Of a stretch of 64,000 nucleotides of DNA, positions 25,480 to 34,600 are shown one piece after another. This DNA comes from Lachnospiraceae bacterium FE2018 (GTDB taxonomy: Bacteria > Bacillota > Clostridia > Lachnospirales > Lachnospiraceae). Within the stretch, counting starts at the first letter, position 1. Every line of letters starts with the position of its first letter. The translations under genes and the position numbers were made by a program. The stretch covers positions 1 to 64,000 of the forward strand of contig JNKK01000006.1 of the NCBI GenBank assembly GCA_000702845.1. Direction: 5' to 3'. Below the pieces are notes generated by a model. The model worked only from the letters and a program-made list of their open reading frames with translations. It made no database searches and was not told the DNA's origin.

Positions 25480-26241
25480 TCACAGAAGTTCCACCCCGGC
25501 CTCCGCACATTCCTGTACAAAGGTATCCGGCAGATCACCGTTGGAAATAACCATATCCACATCCGTAAGTTTGCAGATGGAAAAGGTACTGTTCCAGCCG
25601 ATTTTTGACGTATCCAGAAGAATTACGGTTTTTTCAGAGCGCTTCATGGCAGTCTGCTTCAGAATTGCTTCTTCTGATGCGCCGCAGCTGAATCCGAACT
25701 CACTGCTGTAGCAAGTCACGCCGATGAAAGCGATGTCAAAATTGATCTGCTGCAGCCGGCTGATACTTTCTGCACCGCTGACACTGACACTGTAGCGATT
25801 GACACGGCCGCCCGGCAGGTAGATCTCTGCGTGCTCAAGCCGCGCCAGCTCCATTGCGCAGCTGATACCGGAAGTGAAAATAATATACTTCTGATCGGGC
25901 ATGAGCTTGGCAAGCGCGGTCGCAGTACTTCCGGAATCCAGATACACAGTCGTATTCGAAGCAATTAACCGGACTGCTTTTTCTGCAATTGTCATTTTTG
26001 CATCACTGTTGCGCACGACGCGCTGACCGTAAAAATCGTCTGTTCCGATCACGACTTCCACAGACTTTGCGCCGCCGTGAATCCGGACGATCCGTTTGGC
26101 GTTGTCAAGGGACTTGAGATCGGTACGCAGCGTCATTTCTGATACATGGGGAAATGCTTCCTTCAGTTCGGCAAACCGGACTTTTCCCTTCTTGTTAATC
26201 AGCTGTACAATCGCGTCTCTTCTCTGTTCCATTGTCTCCAT
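25480..26241 (-). CDS. DeoR/GlpR-family regulator of the mannitol operon
   Basis: 253 residues. N-terminal winged helix (METMEQRRDAIVQLI, FPHVSEMTLRTDLKSLD) and C-terminal DeoR sensor domain with the phosphosugar-binding motif YLDSGSTATALAKLM. The family usually represses sugar catabolic genes and is relieved by a sugar phosphate. It is the first gene of the operon with mtlA and mtlD, unlike the MtlR (PRD-type) activators that normally control mannitol genes in Bacillota. Mannitol 1-phosphate or fructose 6-phosphate as inducer is inference from context. Confidence 0.9.
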   Translation of the reverse strand: METMEQRRDAIVQLINKKGKVRFAELKEAFPHVSEMTLRTDLKSLDNAKRIVRIHGGAKSVEVVIGTDDFYGQRVVRNSDAKMTIAEKAVRLIASNTTVYLDSGSTATALAKLMPDQKYIIFTSGISCAMELARLEHAEIYLPGGRVNRYSVSVSGAESISRLQQINFDIAFIGVTCYSSEFGFSCGASEEAILKQTAMKRSEKTVILLDTSKIGWNSTFSICKLTDVDMVISNGDLPDTFVQECAEAGVELL

Positions 26242-26309
26242 AAGATGCCTTCCACTTCGTTTTTAGTTTAACAATGACAGCTTTTAAAATAATATTCTGT
26301 ATAAAAGAT

Positions 26310-26338
26310 ATCATATCGTAAAATAAAGACCAGTGCAA
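26310..26338 (-). promoter_or_regulatory. Promoter for the deoR-mtlA-mtlD operon
   Basis: On the minus strand TTGCAC (26333-26338), a 17-bp spacer and TATGAT (26310-26315), about 70 bp before the regulator's start. Confidence 0.75.
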
Positions 26339-26536
26339 GTGATTTCTGGAATAGCATTGCGTTTCAAAACTCTGTATTGTTAATATAACAACCAAAACCG
26401 GAAATATCAACTGTTGAAACAAAAGTTTTTGGGTTGTATCGGATTAAATACATTGCCGGAATTAAAGGTAAATATTTTGAATTAAAAGTCATGTTAAACA
26501 GAGCCCTGAAAAGGCAGATTCCGGAATGCTGTTATG

Positions 26537-26565
26537 TTGACAGAGGGCTGAACTGCCGATATAAT
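26537..26565 (+). promoter_or_regulatory. Perfect consensus sigma-A promoter before the GH25 gene
   Basis: TTGACA (26537-26542), exactly 17 bp, TATAAT (26560-26565), 73 bp before the ATG. It lies inside a short TTG-started frame (26434-26652), which argues that frame is not a gene. Confidence 0.9.
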
Positions 26566-26638
26566 GATGCAGATATTCTGACGTTGAACTGGCTTTCTGA
26601 TGATCGTATCTATCATCTGGATTTGAAAGGAACCGGGT

Positions 26639-27406
26639 ATGGCAAACCATAAAAAGCGATTCGCCGCAAGCAGGCTGCTGCTGATCCTGCTGCCTGTGAT
26701 GATTCTGATTGTATTCGCGCTTCTGGTGAAAACGCAGCTGATCCGGGTGAATCATCTTTTTATAAAAGAGAACAGTATAATTGGAGCTGATATTTCCAGG
26801 TATCAGGCTGACGTTGATATGAAGGAACTTGCCGGGGAAGGAATCCGGTTTGTTTATATCAAGGCAACTGAGGGAAGTTCGCATACGGATGAACGATTCT
26901 CTGAAAACAGGGAAAAGGCGGAGGCTGCGGGCATGCCTGCAGGCGCGTATCATTTTTTTTCAATGGACAGCAGCGGTGCGACACAGGCACAGCATTACAT
27001 CGAGTTTGTCGGTGATCTGACGGATTCGCTGTATCCGGCGGTCGATGTGGAATTCTACGGAGATAAACAGGAAAATCCTCCGCCCAAAGATGTGGTCCGG
27101 CAGGAACTGCACACGTTTCTGGATTTATTGGAGGAGACATATCGGGTGAAGCCGGTTATTTACTGCAGCTGGGCGATTTTAAATACCTATATCGACGAGA
27201 GCTTTGATGAATATCCATTCTGGATCCGCAGCGTCTATGCGCCGGTTCGTCTTGCCACTTCTCACGACTGGGTGATCTGGCAGTATACAGACCACGGCCG
27301 GGTTGCGGGCTACACAGGGGGCGAAACATATATTGATCTGGATGTGCTGCATCCGGATATGGAACTGGAAGATATCATGATTGAATCTGAAGAACAGCAA
27401 ACTTAA
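26639..27406 (+). CDS. Membrane-anchored GH25 lysozyme
   Basis: 255 residues. A basic N-terminus and a single membrane segment (~10-28, LLLILLPVMILIVFALLV) with no obvious cleavage site suggest anchoring outside the cell. The GH25 (Chalaropsis-type) muramidase barrel covers ~45-245: IGADISRYQ with the first catalytic Asp, GIRFVYIKATEGSSHTD, AGAYHFF, and the catalytic DxE in YPAVDVEF, ending with WQYTDHGRVAG and DLDVL. It cleaves N-acetylmuramic-acid bonds in peptidoglycan. Ribosome site AAAGGAA. No phage genes adjoin, so a housekeeping wall-remodelling role is likelier than a prophage endolysin. Confidence 0.92.
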   Translation: MANHKKRFAASRLLLILLPVMILIVFALLVKTQLIRVNHLFIKENSIIGADISRYQADVDMKELAGEGIRFVYIKATEGSSHTDERFSENREKAEAAGMPAGAYHFFSMDSSGATQAQHYIEFVGDLTDSLYPAVDVEFYGDKQENPPPKDVVRQELHTFLDLLEETYRVKPVIYCSWAILNTYIDESFDEYPFWIRSVYAPVRLATSHDWVIWQYTDHGRVAGYTGGETYIDLDVLHPDMELEDIMIESEEQQT

Positions 27407-27529
27407 CCGAAGCATCTGCACATACCCTGCACAATTTCTCCTGTATAGTAATGTCATAAAGAAAAATGAAGTGCATAAGAACAGTATTTCATGCAGAGAC
27501 ATACCGTACGACGGAGAAAGGTACAGACG

Positions 27530-28186
27530 ATGGAAGCGCTTGAAAACAGAATGATCCAGTTTACATCACAGAAATTCGGCGGAATGCTGACATTAAACGC
27601 AATTCCCGGCCACTTTGTAACAAGCCACTCCCATGTCAATTTCTTTATCGATCTGACGATGCTGAAGGCGAGCGTTGACGATTGCGAAAAATGTGCACAT
27701 ATGATGGCAAGGCAGTATCACAGCCTTGAAGCGGTTGATACCGTTGTTTGCCTGGACGGCACAGGTATCATCGGCACATTTCTCGGCAGAGAACTGCAGC
27801 GGATCAACGCCTCTGAAGACAGAAAACCGGTCTACGTCATCTGCCCGGAATGCGCGGCAAACGGCGAGATGTTCTTCCGCGACAATGTCGAATCGATCGT
27901 CCGCGGAAAAAACATTGTGCTGCTGATGGCAACAATTTCTACCGGAACCAGCATCACTCGCGGCATGGAGTGCATCCAGTATTACGGCGGCAATCTGCTG
28001 AACGTATTTACGGTATTCAGTGCGATTGAACAGAAAGACGGTGTTCCGATTTCGACGATCTTTACAAAAGACGACATTCCGGGATATGCTTCCTATATTC
28101 GTGAGCAGTGCCCGTACTGCAAAAACAACACACCAATTGACGCGCTGGTATCCTCTTATGGATATTCCAGATTCACCAATCAGTAA
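27530..28186 (+). CDS. Phosphoribosyltransferase-fold protein resembling orotate PRTase
   Basis: 218 residues. The sequence resembles PyrE-type PRTases (VDTVVCLDGTGIIGTFLGREL; KPVYVICPECAANGEMFF). The PRPP loop, usually VDDVxTTGxT, reads LLMATISTGTSITRGME: the TG(T/G)T part is kept but the two acidic residues are replaced by Ala-Thr. Two cysteine pairs (CPEC, CPYC) are present. It may therefore be a regulatory or ligand-binding PRTase homologue rather than an active pyrE. The start at 27530 is chosen over 27491 because GGAGAAAGG precedes it at normal distance. Stand-alone gene with a terminator at 28235. Confidence 0.7.
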   Translation: MEALENRMIQFTSQKFGGMLTLNAIPGHFVTSHSHVNFFIDLTMLKASVDDCEKCAHMMARQYHSLEAVDTVVCLDGTGIIGTFLGRELQRINASEDRKPVYVICPECAANGEMFFRDNVESIVRGKNIVLLMATISTGTSITRGMECIQYYGGNLLNVFTVFSAIEQKDGVPISTIFTKDDIPGYASYIREQCPYCKNNTPIDALVSSYGYSRFTNQ

Positions 28187-28234
28187 TACAACATAGAATA
28201 TTCCATAACTCTACCTTCTTATACCTACCATGAG

Positions 28235-28265
28235 AAAAAGCTTCCGCGTGCGGAGGCTTTTTTTC
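28235..28265 (+). terminator. Intrinsic terminator after the PRTase-like gene
   Basis: AAAAAGCTTCCG / CGGAGGCTTTTT with one G-U pair and a CGTG loop, followed by TT. Confidence 0.85.
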
Positions 28266-28551
28266 ATGTCTGCACAGATACCAGTGGTTTCCTGTGCATA
28301 CGGACTGCTGAGCGTGAAATATGTGCATCTGAGATTTTGCAAACTTCTACAGAATCAGAGGTGATCAAATATCTGCAGATAATTGTAAACTATAACCATA
28401 AGACAGTTGAATCTTCAACGTGTGTTTAAAACCACGCTGAGCAAACTGTAAATACGTGAATATGACGGCAAAGTGAAATAAGAACATCTTGGGAACTGAT
28501 TATTATTGAAAAACGCCCCGGCGTTTGACAGGAAAGGGAAGGTAAATTGTA
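28266..28551 (+). other. Leader/promoter region of pyc, nothing specific recognised
   Basis: An AT-rich 286-bp stretch ending in AGGGAAGG before the pyc ATG. I find no convincing promoter boxes or riboswitch; CGTG/CACG around 28421-28435 can form only a small hairpin. Confidence 0.4.
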
Positions 28552-31500
28552 ATGGCACCTAGAGAGTTTAAACGTGTGCTCGCTGCAAACCGCGGTGAGA
28601 TTGCAATCCGTATTTTCCGGGCCTGCTTTGACCTTGGACTGCGGACCGTCGCGATGTATTCCGAAGAGGATACAAACAGTCACTTCCGGACGCATGCCGA
28701 TGAAGCGTATCTGATCGGCGTGAACAAAACGCCGGTCGGCGCATATCTGGATATTCCGGAGATCATCAGTCTGGCAAAAAAACGGGACATCGACGCGATT
28801 CACCCGGGCTATGGATTCCTGTCTGAAAATGCAGAATTTGCAAAGGCCTGCGAAGATGCCGGCATTGCGTTTGTCGGACCGCCCAGTGAGATTCTCGCGA
28901 AGATGGGCGACAAACTCAGCGCCAAGGAGATCGCGATTGCTGCAGATGTGCCGGTCATCCCGGGCTGCAAGGATCCGCTCAAAGACGCAGATGAAGCAGT
29001 TGCGATGGCAGAGTCCTTCGGATTCCCGGTCATTCTGAAAGCTGCAGCAGGCGGCGGCGGACGCGGTATGCGCCGCTGCGATTCGGTCGAAGAAGTAAGA
29101 GCAGCTTTTGACCTGGTACAGGGCGAGGCTGTCAAGGCATTTGGCTGCGGCGATATTTTTATGGAAAAATTCCTGGTCGAACCCAAGCACATTGAAGTGC
29201 AGGTGCTGGCAGATCAGTACGGCAACTGCTATCACATCGGCGAGCGTGACTGCTCACTGCAGCGCCGCTATCAGAAAGTCGTCGAGTTTGCGCCGGCATT
29301 TTCCGTCCCGAAGGAGATTCGTGAGAACATCTGTGCCGATGCAGTAAAAATTGCAAAATCCGTGGGCTATGTCAACGCCGGAACACTGGAGTTCCTGGTA
29401 GATAAGAGCGGCGCCTATTACTTCATCGAGATGAATCCGCGTATCCAGGTGGAGCACACCGTCACAGAAATGGTCAGCGGCATCGACCTGGTCCGCGCGC
29501 AGATTCTGATTGCAGAGGGGCGTCCGTTAAGTGATCCGGAGATCGGCCTGACCTGTCAGGAAGATGTTCAGATCCGCGGTTACGCGATTCAGTGCCGTGT
29601 CACGACAGAGGATCCGGCCAACAACTTTGCTCCGGACAACGGCAAGATCACCGCTTACCGCACGGGCGGCGGTTTCGGTGTCCGTTTCGACGGCGGCAAT
29701 GCGGGAACCGGCACGGTGATTTCCCCGTACTATGATTCCCTTCTGGTCAAGGTTACCTGCCACGACACCACATTCGCGGGTGTCTGCAGAAAAGCACTCC
29801 GCGCGATCAATGAGGTCCGCATTCGCGGCGTCAAGACGAACATTCCGTTTGTCACGAACATTCTGAGCCATCCGACCTTCCTGGAAGGAAAGTGCCACAC
29901 GAAGTTTATTGATGATACACCGGAGCTGTTCGACATCGTCGGCTCCCGCGACCGCGCGACCCGCGTGCTGAATTACATCGGCTGCATCGCAGTCAACCGG
30001 CCGGATCCGGATCCGCGCATGTTTGAAAAACCGCGGTTCCCGGAGGGCAGCGGAAATCCGAAGCCGGGTCTGAAGCAGCTGCTGGATGAGAAGGGACCGA
30101 AGGCACTGAGCCAGTGGGTTCTGGATCAGAAGAAGCTGCTGATCACCGATACCACCATGCGCGATGCGCATCAGTCACTGCTTTCCACCCGCATGCGTAC
30201 CCGTGATATGGTCAAGGGCGCGGAAGGAACCGCAGACATTCTCGCGGACTGCTTTTCACTTGAAATGTGGGGCGGCGCGACCTTCGACGTAGCGTACCGT
30301 TTCCTGCACGAGTCACCGTGGGAGCGCCTGGATCTGCTGCGAGAGAAGATTCCGAACATTCCGTTCCAGATGCTGCTGCGCGGTGCAAATGCCGTCGGCT
30401 ACGCAAACTATCCGGACAATGTTGTCCGTGAATTCATCAGGCAGAGTGCCCTCGGCGGAATAGATATCTTCCGTGTATTCGACTCCCTGAACTGGATTCC
30501 GGGCATGAGCGTTGCGATTGATGAAGTCCTGAACCAGGGTAAGTTCTGTGAAGGAACGATCTGCTACACCGGTGATATTCTGGACAAGACCAGAACCCGC
30601 TATACGCTGGACTACTATGTTAATATGGCGAAAGAACTTGAGAAGATGGGCGTTCATTCCATCGCAATCAAGGATATGTCCGGTCTGCTGAAGCCGTATG
30701 CGGCGAAAGAACTGGTGCACGCGCTGAAACAGGAGATCGGCCTGCCGATCCATCTGCATACACACGACACCACCAGCAACCAGGTGGCAACGCTCCTGAT
30801 GGCGGCAGAAGAAGGCGTTGACATTGTCGATACGGCAATCGCTTCCATGTCCAGCCTGACCTCGCAGCCCTCTATGAATGCAGTTGTTTCGGCACTGCAG
30901 GGCGGCGCACGCGACACAGGTCTCTCTCTGGATGGTCTGCAGAAACTGACAGACTATTACGCAGATATCAGACTGCGCTACAAAAACTTCGATCATGGCC
31001 TGAAAACACCGGTCACCGATATTTACAAATATGAAATTCCGGGCGGACAGTACACGAACCTTGAGCCCCAGGTTGTCTCACTTGGTCTGGGCAGCCGCTT
31101 CCAGGAAGTCAAGGAAATGTATAAGACGGTCAATGACATGCTCGGCGATCTGGTCAAGGTTACACCTTCCTCCAAGATGGTCGGCGACCTGGCAATCTTC
31201 ATGGTTCAGAACGATCTGACACCGGAAAATATCGTCGCACGCGGCGAATCCCTGGCGTTCCCGGATTCTGTCGTAGCCTATTTCAAGGGCATGATGGGAC
31301 AGCCGGCAAACGGTTTCCCGGAAGACATTCAGCGCGTCGTTCTGAAGGGTGAAAAACCGATCACCTGCCGTCCCGGCGAACTGCTCCCACCGGTTGACTT
31401 CGACGAGGTCAAGAGACAGATTGAGCCGCATCACGCAAATCCGGATATGCGCGACGTCATTTCCTACTGTCTGTACCCGAAGGTACTGGAGGACTACTGG

Positions 31501-31983
31501 AGATACGACCGTGAGTACGGCTATCTGATGCGCATGGGTTCCCACGTCTTCTTCTACGGCCTGCAGCCGGGCGAGACGAACCAGATCAACATTGAAGACG
31601 GTAAGACACTGGTCATCAAATACCTCGGACTTGGCGACCACAATGATGACGGAACCAGACAGGTTATTTTCGAGCTGAACGGCACTCGCCGCGAAGTAAC
31701 CGTTCCGGACTTCAACGCGGAGAGCACCTCCAGCGTCGTTACCATGGCGGATCCGGATGATGTGACCCAGATCGGCGCATCCATCCCGGGCATGATGACG
31801 AAGATCTACGTCAAACCTGGTGATCAGGTCGAGGAGAACCAGATCATCGCGGTCATCGAGGCGATGAAGATGGAGACCTCCGTCGTATCCCGCATCAACG
31901 GCACGGTTGAGAAAGTTCTCGTGGAGGAAAACAGCAATGTCAAGGCAGGCGAACTGCTGATGACGATTACACCGGAAGAATAA
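28552..31983 (+). CDS. pyc: Pyruvate carboxylase
   Basis: 1143 residues, the usual single-chain length. It makes oxaloacetate from pyruvate, bicarbonate and ATP. Biotin carboxylase occupies ~1-455 (KRVLAANRGEIAIRIFRA, AAAGGGGRGMR, EMNPRIQVEHTVTE). The carboxyltransferase TIM barrel is at ~530-830 (ITDTTMRDAHQSLL, MLLRGANAVGYANYPDN, HTHDTTSNQV). A tetramerisation/PC region follows, then the C-terminal biotin carrier with Lys1106 in EAMKMET. Codon choice is biased towards C-ending codons, consistent with high expression. Monocistronic, with a terminator at 32046. With PFOR (42-46 kb) it consumes or forms pyruvate at the same node. Confidence 0.97.
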   Translation: MAPREFKRVLAANRGEIAIRIFRACFDLGLRTVAMYSEEDTNSHFRTHADEAYLIGVNKTPVGAYLDIPEIISLAKKRDIDAIHPGYGFLSENAEFAKACEDAGIAFVGPPSEILAKMGDKLSAKEIAIAADVPVIPGCKDPLKDADEAVAMAESFGFPVILKAAAGGGGRGMRRCDSVEEVRAAFDLVQGEAVKAFGCGDIFMEKFLVEPKHIEVQVLADQYGNCYHIGERDCSLQRRYQKVVEFAPAFSVPKEIRENICADAVKIAKSVGYVNAGTLEFLVDKSGAYYFIEMNPRIQVEHTVTEMVSGIDLVRAQILIAEGRPLSDPEIGLTCQEDVQIRGYAIQCRVTTEDPANNFAPDNGKITAYRTGGGFGVRFDGGNAGTGTVISPYYDSLLVKVTCHDTTFAGVCRKALRAINEVRIRGVKTNIPFVTNILSHPTFLEGKCHTKFIDDTPELFDIVGSRDRATRVLNYIGCIAVNRPDPDPRMFEKPRFPEGSGNPKPGLKQLLDEKGPKALSQWVLDQKKLLITDTTMRDAHQSLLSTRMRTRDMVKGAEGTADILADCFSLEMWGGATFDVAYRFLHESPWERLDLLREKIPNIPFQMLLRGANAVGYANYPDNVVREFIRQSALGGIDIFRVFDSLNWIPGMSVAIDEVLNQGKFCEGTICYTGDILDKTRTRYTLDYYVNMAKELEKMGVHSIAIKDMSGLLKPYAAKELVHALKQEIGLPIHLHTHDTTSNQVATLLMAAEEGVDIVDTAIASMSSLTSQPSMNAVVSALQGGARDTGLSLDGLQKLTDYYADIRLRYKNFDHGLKTPVTDIYKYEIPGGQYTNLEPQVVSLGLGSRFQEVKEMYKTVNDMLGDLVKVTPSSKMVGDLAIFMVQNDLTPENIVARGESLAFPDSVVAYFKGMMGQPANGFPEDIQRVVLKGEKPITCRPGELLPPVDFDEVKRQIEPHHANPDMRDVISYCLYPKVLEDYWRYDREYGYLMRMGSHVFFYGLQPGETNQINIEDGKTLVIKYLGLGDHNDDGTRQVIFELNGTRREVTVPDFNAESTSSVVTMADPDDVTQIGASIPGMMTKIYVKPGDQVEENQIIAVIEAMKMETSVVSRINGTVEKVLVEENSNVKAGELLMTITPEE

Positions 31984-32045
31984 CCTGCAGGACGGATACG
32001 TGACAGAAAAGCAGAAGACCTCAGGAAAATCAAAACCGTTTTATG

Positions 32046-32078
32046 AAAAAACCCGCAGGCGAATCGTCTGCGGGTTTG
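32046..32078 (+). terminator. Terminator after pyc
   Basis: AAACCCGCAGGC / GTCTGCGGGTTT, stem of about 11 bp with one G-U pair, loop GAATC. Confidence 0.8.
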
Positions 32079-32129
32079 GATTCCAGAATGAAAATCGCTA
32101 TGTAGCGATGTTCCACATTGTGGATTCAT

Positions 32130-32534
32130 TCATACAGGTATGATACACTTTTCGTAATAGTCGGGAATCAATTCGTCATGCGTCAGAAAAGAAAGATTTT
32201 CGACCTTTGCCTGAGCAATCAGGATCTGATCGAACGGATCGTTATGCTCTCTGGCATGATCGGGCCGGGAGAGCGTATTGACTGCCAGAATGTGTTTGTC
32301 TGACAGCCCCAGAGGAATGAAGCCTGCGGATCGGCAGCCATCGCTGAAATCTGTCTCATCAAAAGGGATTTGATCCGGCCACCGGTTGTGCTTCAGCATG
32401 ACTTCCCAGACGGATACCGTGCTGTAGTAGATCGTATTGTCGGGATCAAGAATCAGTTCCCTTGCCTGATCGGAAAGCTGGGGAGCGTCATCCAGAGCCC
32501 AGATGGCGATGTGCGTATCAAGAAGCAGATTCAC
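32130..32534 (-). CDS. VapC-type PIN-domain toxin
   Basis: 134 residues. PIN-domain ribonuclease with the acidic Mg2+ site: first Asp in LLLDTHIAIWAL, Glu in SVWEVMLK, and the DPFDQILIAQA segment near residue 100, with a further Asp in LTHDELI. It begins with GTG at 32534, which overlaps the antitoxin stop codon (GTGA), so translation is coupled. It would cleave RNA when freed from the antitoxin. This subtype (DTHIAIWAL...) is common beside Phd/YefM antitoxins in Bacillota and Bacteroidota. Confidence 0.92.
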   Translation of the reverse strand: MNLLLDTHIAIWALDDAPQLSDQARELILDPDNTIYYSTVSVWEVMLKHNRWPDQIPFDETDFSDGCRSAGFIPLGLSDKHILAVNTLSRPDHAREHNDPFDQILIAQAKVENLSFLTHDELIPDYYEKCIIPV

Positions 32535-32776
32535 AGGGCACCTCCTGAAAGAATATCGGCAATTTCCTCGTTATCAGCATCAAAGTCTCCGTGGATCGTA
32601 AACTTGCCTTTTGCGATACCGATGCGGTTTGATACCGGAGTTTCATTAATCAGTCTCATGATAACGACAGGTTTGCCGTTGCGGGCGACTGTGATATAAT
32701 CTTCTTTTTTTGTTTCAAGCATGCGGATTAACTTTGAGAATTGCGTCTTTGCTTCCAAAATATTAACCTGTTTCAT
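32531..32776 (-). CDS. Phd/YefM-type antitoxin of the VapC pair
   Basis: 81 residues. The N-terminal Phd/YefM DNA-binding part (MKQVNILEAKTQFSKLI, DYITVARNGKPVVIM) is followed by an acidic C-terminal tail (DFDADNEEIADIL) that would block the toxin. AAAGGAG precedes the start. It overlaps the toxin by 4 nt. The operator-like palindrome at 32795-32827 lies just upstream, as expected for autoregulation by the toxin-antitoxin complex. Confidence 0.92.
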   Translation of the reverse strand: MKQVNILEAKTQFSKLIRMLETKKEDYITVARNGKPVVIMRLINETPVSNRIGIAKGKFTIHGDFDADNEEIADILSGGAL

Positions 32777-32794
32777 AAATAACGCTCCTTTAGA

Positions 32795-32857
32795 TAGTCA
32801 GAGTGACTAAGCAGATCTTTCTGACTAAAGTATATCTCAAAAAGAGAGATAAGACAA
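32795..32857 (-). promoter_or_regulatory. Promoter and autoregulatory operator of the toxin-antitoxin operon
   Basis: On the minus strand TTGTCT (32852-32857), a 17-bp spacer and TATACT (32829-32834). Immediately downstream are TAGTCAGA (32795-32802) and TCTGACTA (32820-32827) as a wide inverted repeat, and the tighter AGTCA-GAG-TGACT (32796-32808). Confidence 0.65.
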
Positions 32858-32926
32858 GAAGTGGAAAATGGTTTTTAAAATCTGCCGGATGATCCGGACA
32901 GATAATAATGTGAGGGAGATCAAATA

Positions 32927-33988
32927 TTGAACGGTCTGGAACTTGCTCAAAAATACTATGAAGAATGCGGGGAAGAGGTTCTGAAGAAGTCTTTCCCGGA
33001 GTTGTTTTCCCGGATTGCAGTCGGGTTTGCCGGGGAAGGTTCGGAGTGCTTTGGATTCGATGATGAGATTTCGCGCGATCATGACTGGGGCGCGGCATTC
33101 TGCATCTGGCTGAACGAAACCGATTACAGAGCATTTGGAAAAGATGTACAGGCTGTCTATGACAGCCTCCCGGAAGAAATAGACGGCTATTCGCGGCGGA
33201 TTGCCAGCAGTACCGCACAGGAACGTGACGGAGTTCTCTGTATACAGAACTGGTACCGCAAATATACCGGCTGTCCGGAGGGACCGCAGACACTGGCAGA
33301 GTGGCGGCGCGTGCCGGAGGCATTTCTGGCAACTGCAGTGAATGGAAAAATCTTTCATGATCCTTCTGGCAAGTTTAGTGCTATCCGGGAGCATCTGCAG
33401 GCGTATTATCCGGAAGATGTCCGGATTAAAAAAATCGCCGCGCGGGCAGCGGCGATGGCACAGGCCGGACAATACAATTTTGCCAGATGTGTGCAGCGGG
33501 GTGAGTACCTCGCTGCCGAACTTGCGAAAGTGGAATTTATCAAGGCAGCGCTTTCTATGGTTCATCTTTTGAACAGAAAATACGCGCCGTTTTACAAATG
33601 GATGGCGAGGAGTGCGAAACAGCTGGAGAAGCTGCCGCGGGCCGTGTCCATGCTGGAGCAGCTGAGCCTGCTGCAGCCGTCCGGAGATGAAGGGGCAGCG
33701 GCAGTGAATTTGATCGAGCGAATCTGCGCGCTTGTCGCAGGAGAACTGAAGCGGCAGGGGCTGCTCACGCGGCAGGATTACACACAAATCACACACGAAG
33801 GGGATCTGCGGCTGACACCAGGCGATGCCGCAGCAGCTACAGGCGGTGTACAAAATGCAGCATCCGGGGCAGATCCATACGGAACCGGAGAGCCAGAATT
33901 CTCTTCATTTTTGCTGGATCTCTGTCCGATCCTGATGCGGCAGATTCAGGATCCATATCTGCGAAACTCAAACTATATGCAGGAGTGA
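32927..33988 (+). CDS. DUF4037 nucleotidyltransferase-like protein
   Basis: 353 residues. The N-terminus carries a nucleotidyltransferase-like signature: GEGSECFGFDDEISRDHDWG, a GS motif followed by an Asp-rich metal site (DHD). The middle (QNWYRKYTG, LAEWRRVPEAFLATAVNG, then a helical region to ~270) matches DUF4037 proteins, which often act near tRNA or small-molecule modification genes; substrate unknown. The start is TTG at 32927 with GAGGGAG 8 nt upstream. Its 3' end overlaps the convergent ybaK-like gene by 16 bp. Confidence 0.75.
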   Translation: MNGLELAQKYYEECGEEVLKKSFPELFSRIAVGFAGEGSECFGFDDEISRDHDWGAAFCIWLNETDYRAFGKDVQAVYDSLPEEIDGYSRRIASSTAQERDGVLCIQNWYRKYTGCPEGPQTLAEWRRVPEAFLATAVNGKIFHDPSGKFSAIREHLQAYYPEDVRIKKIAARAAAMAQAGQYNFARCVQRGEYLAAELAKVEFIKAALSMVHLLNRKYAPFYKWMARSAKQLEKLPRAVSMLEQLSLLQPSGDEGAAAVNLIERICALVAGELKRQGLLTRQDYTQITHEGDLRLTPGDAAAATGGVQNAASGADPYGTGEPEFSSFLLDLCPILMRQIQDPYLRNSNYMQE

Positions 33989-34461
33989 GTCTCCGGCGGC
34001 ATCTTGCATACATCAATCCATTCGATGAAATCGCAGGCCTGTTCCAGTTCAGCAATTGTAAGCCGGACAGCACTGTGATCGGTTCCGGCTGCCGGGTACA
34101 CAGTATCATGCAGTTTCAGACTCTCGTCCAGATAAATCTGCACATTATCATTCACGCCGAACGGGCAGACACCGCCGATGTCATGCCCGATCAGTTCTTC
34201 CACCTGATCCGCGGGAATCATTTTCGCTTTACAGTGAAAATGGTTCCTGTATTTTTTATTGTCAATCCGCGCCATTCCCTCCGCGAGAATCAGAACAGGT
34301 TGATTGCCCTGCAGGAAGGACAGCGTCTTCGCGATCATACCCGGTTCACAGCCGAGTGCTTCCGCGGCTTCCGCGACAGTTGCGCTGCTGTGTTCCGGGA
34401 TAATGATATGATCTGCGAACCCTTTTGCTTCAAGATGTGTTTTTGCGCGTGTGAGAGACAT
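33973..34461 (-). CDS. YbaK/ProX-type aminoacyl-tRNA deacylase
   Basis: 162 residues, YbaK/EbsC fold. These proteins hydrolyse mis-charged tRNAs such as Cys- or Ala-tRNA(Pro). Landmarks: AKTLSFLQGNQPVLILAEG, DNKKYRNHFHCKAKMI and HDIGGVCPFGVND, with GTDHSAVRLTIAEL near the end. The usual catalytic Lys region is present (IAKTL). The start at 34461 is preceded by AAAAGGAG on the minus strand. Which aminoacyl-tRNA is cleared cannot be told. Confidence 0.87.
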   Translation of the reverse strand: MSLTRAKTHLEAKGFADHIIIPEHSSATVAEAAEALGCEPGMIAKTLSFLQGNQPVLILAEGMARIDNKKYRNHFHCKAKMIPADQVEELIGHDIGGVCPFGVNDNVQIYLDESLKLHDTVYPAAGTDHSAVRLTIAELEQACDFIEWIDVCKMPPETHSCI

Positions 34462-34600
34462 TTTTTGGCTCCTTTTCTGCTGTTTTGTATAGGCATCAAA
34501 TAAGTAATTGCGCTATTATTAAAAGTATAGCAGAGCAGGTATGATTTCGGTATGATTAATTGAAGACGGAAAGGATCAGAATCGCGGGGACAGATTGCAG

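Noticed and set aside
26434-26652. 72-codon TTG-started frame before the GH25 gene
   Set aside because: It contains a perfect sigma-A promoter and has no ribosome site; composition is intergenic.
26639-27406. Prophage endolysin for the GH25 gene
   Set aside because: No holin, capsid or integrase genes nearby; the protein has its own N-terminal membrane anchor.
28266-28551. Riboswitch before pyc
   Set aside because: I could not find conserved riboswitch cores or a terminator/antiterminator pair; only weak short pairings.
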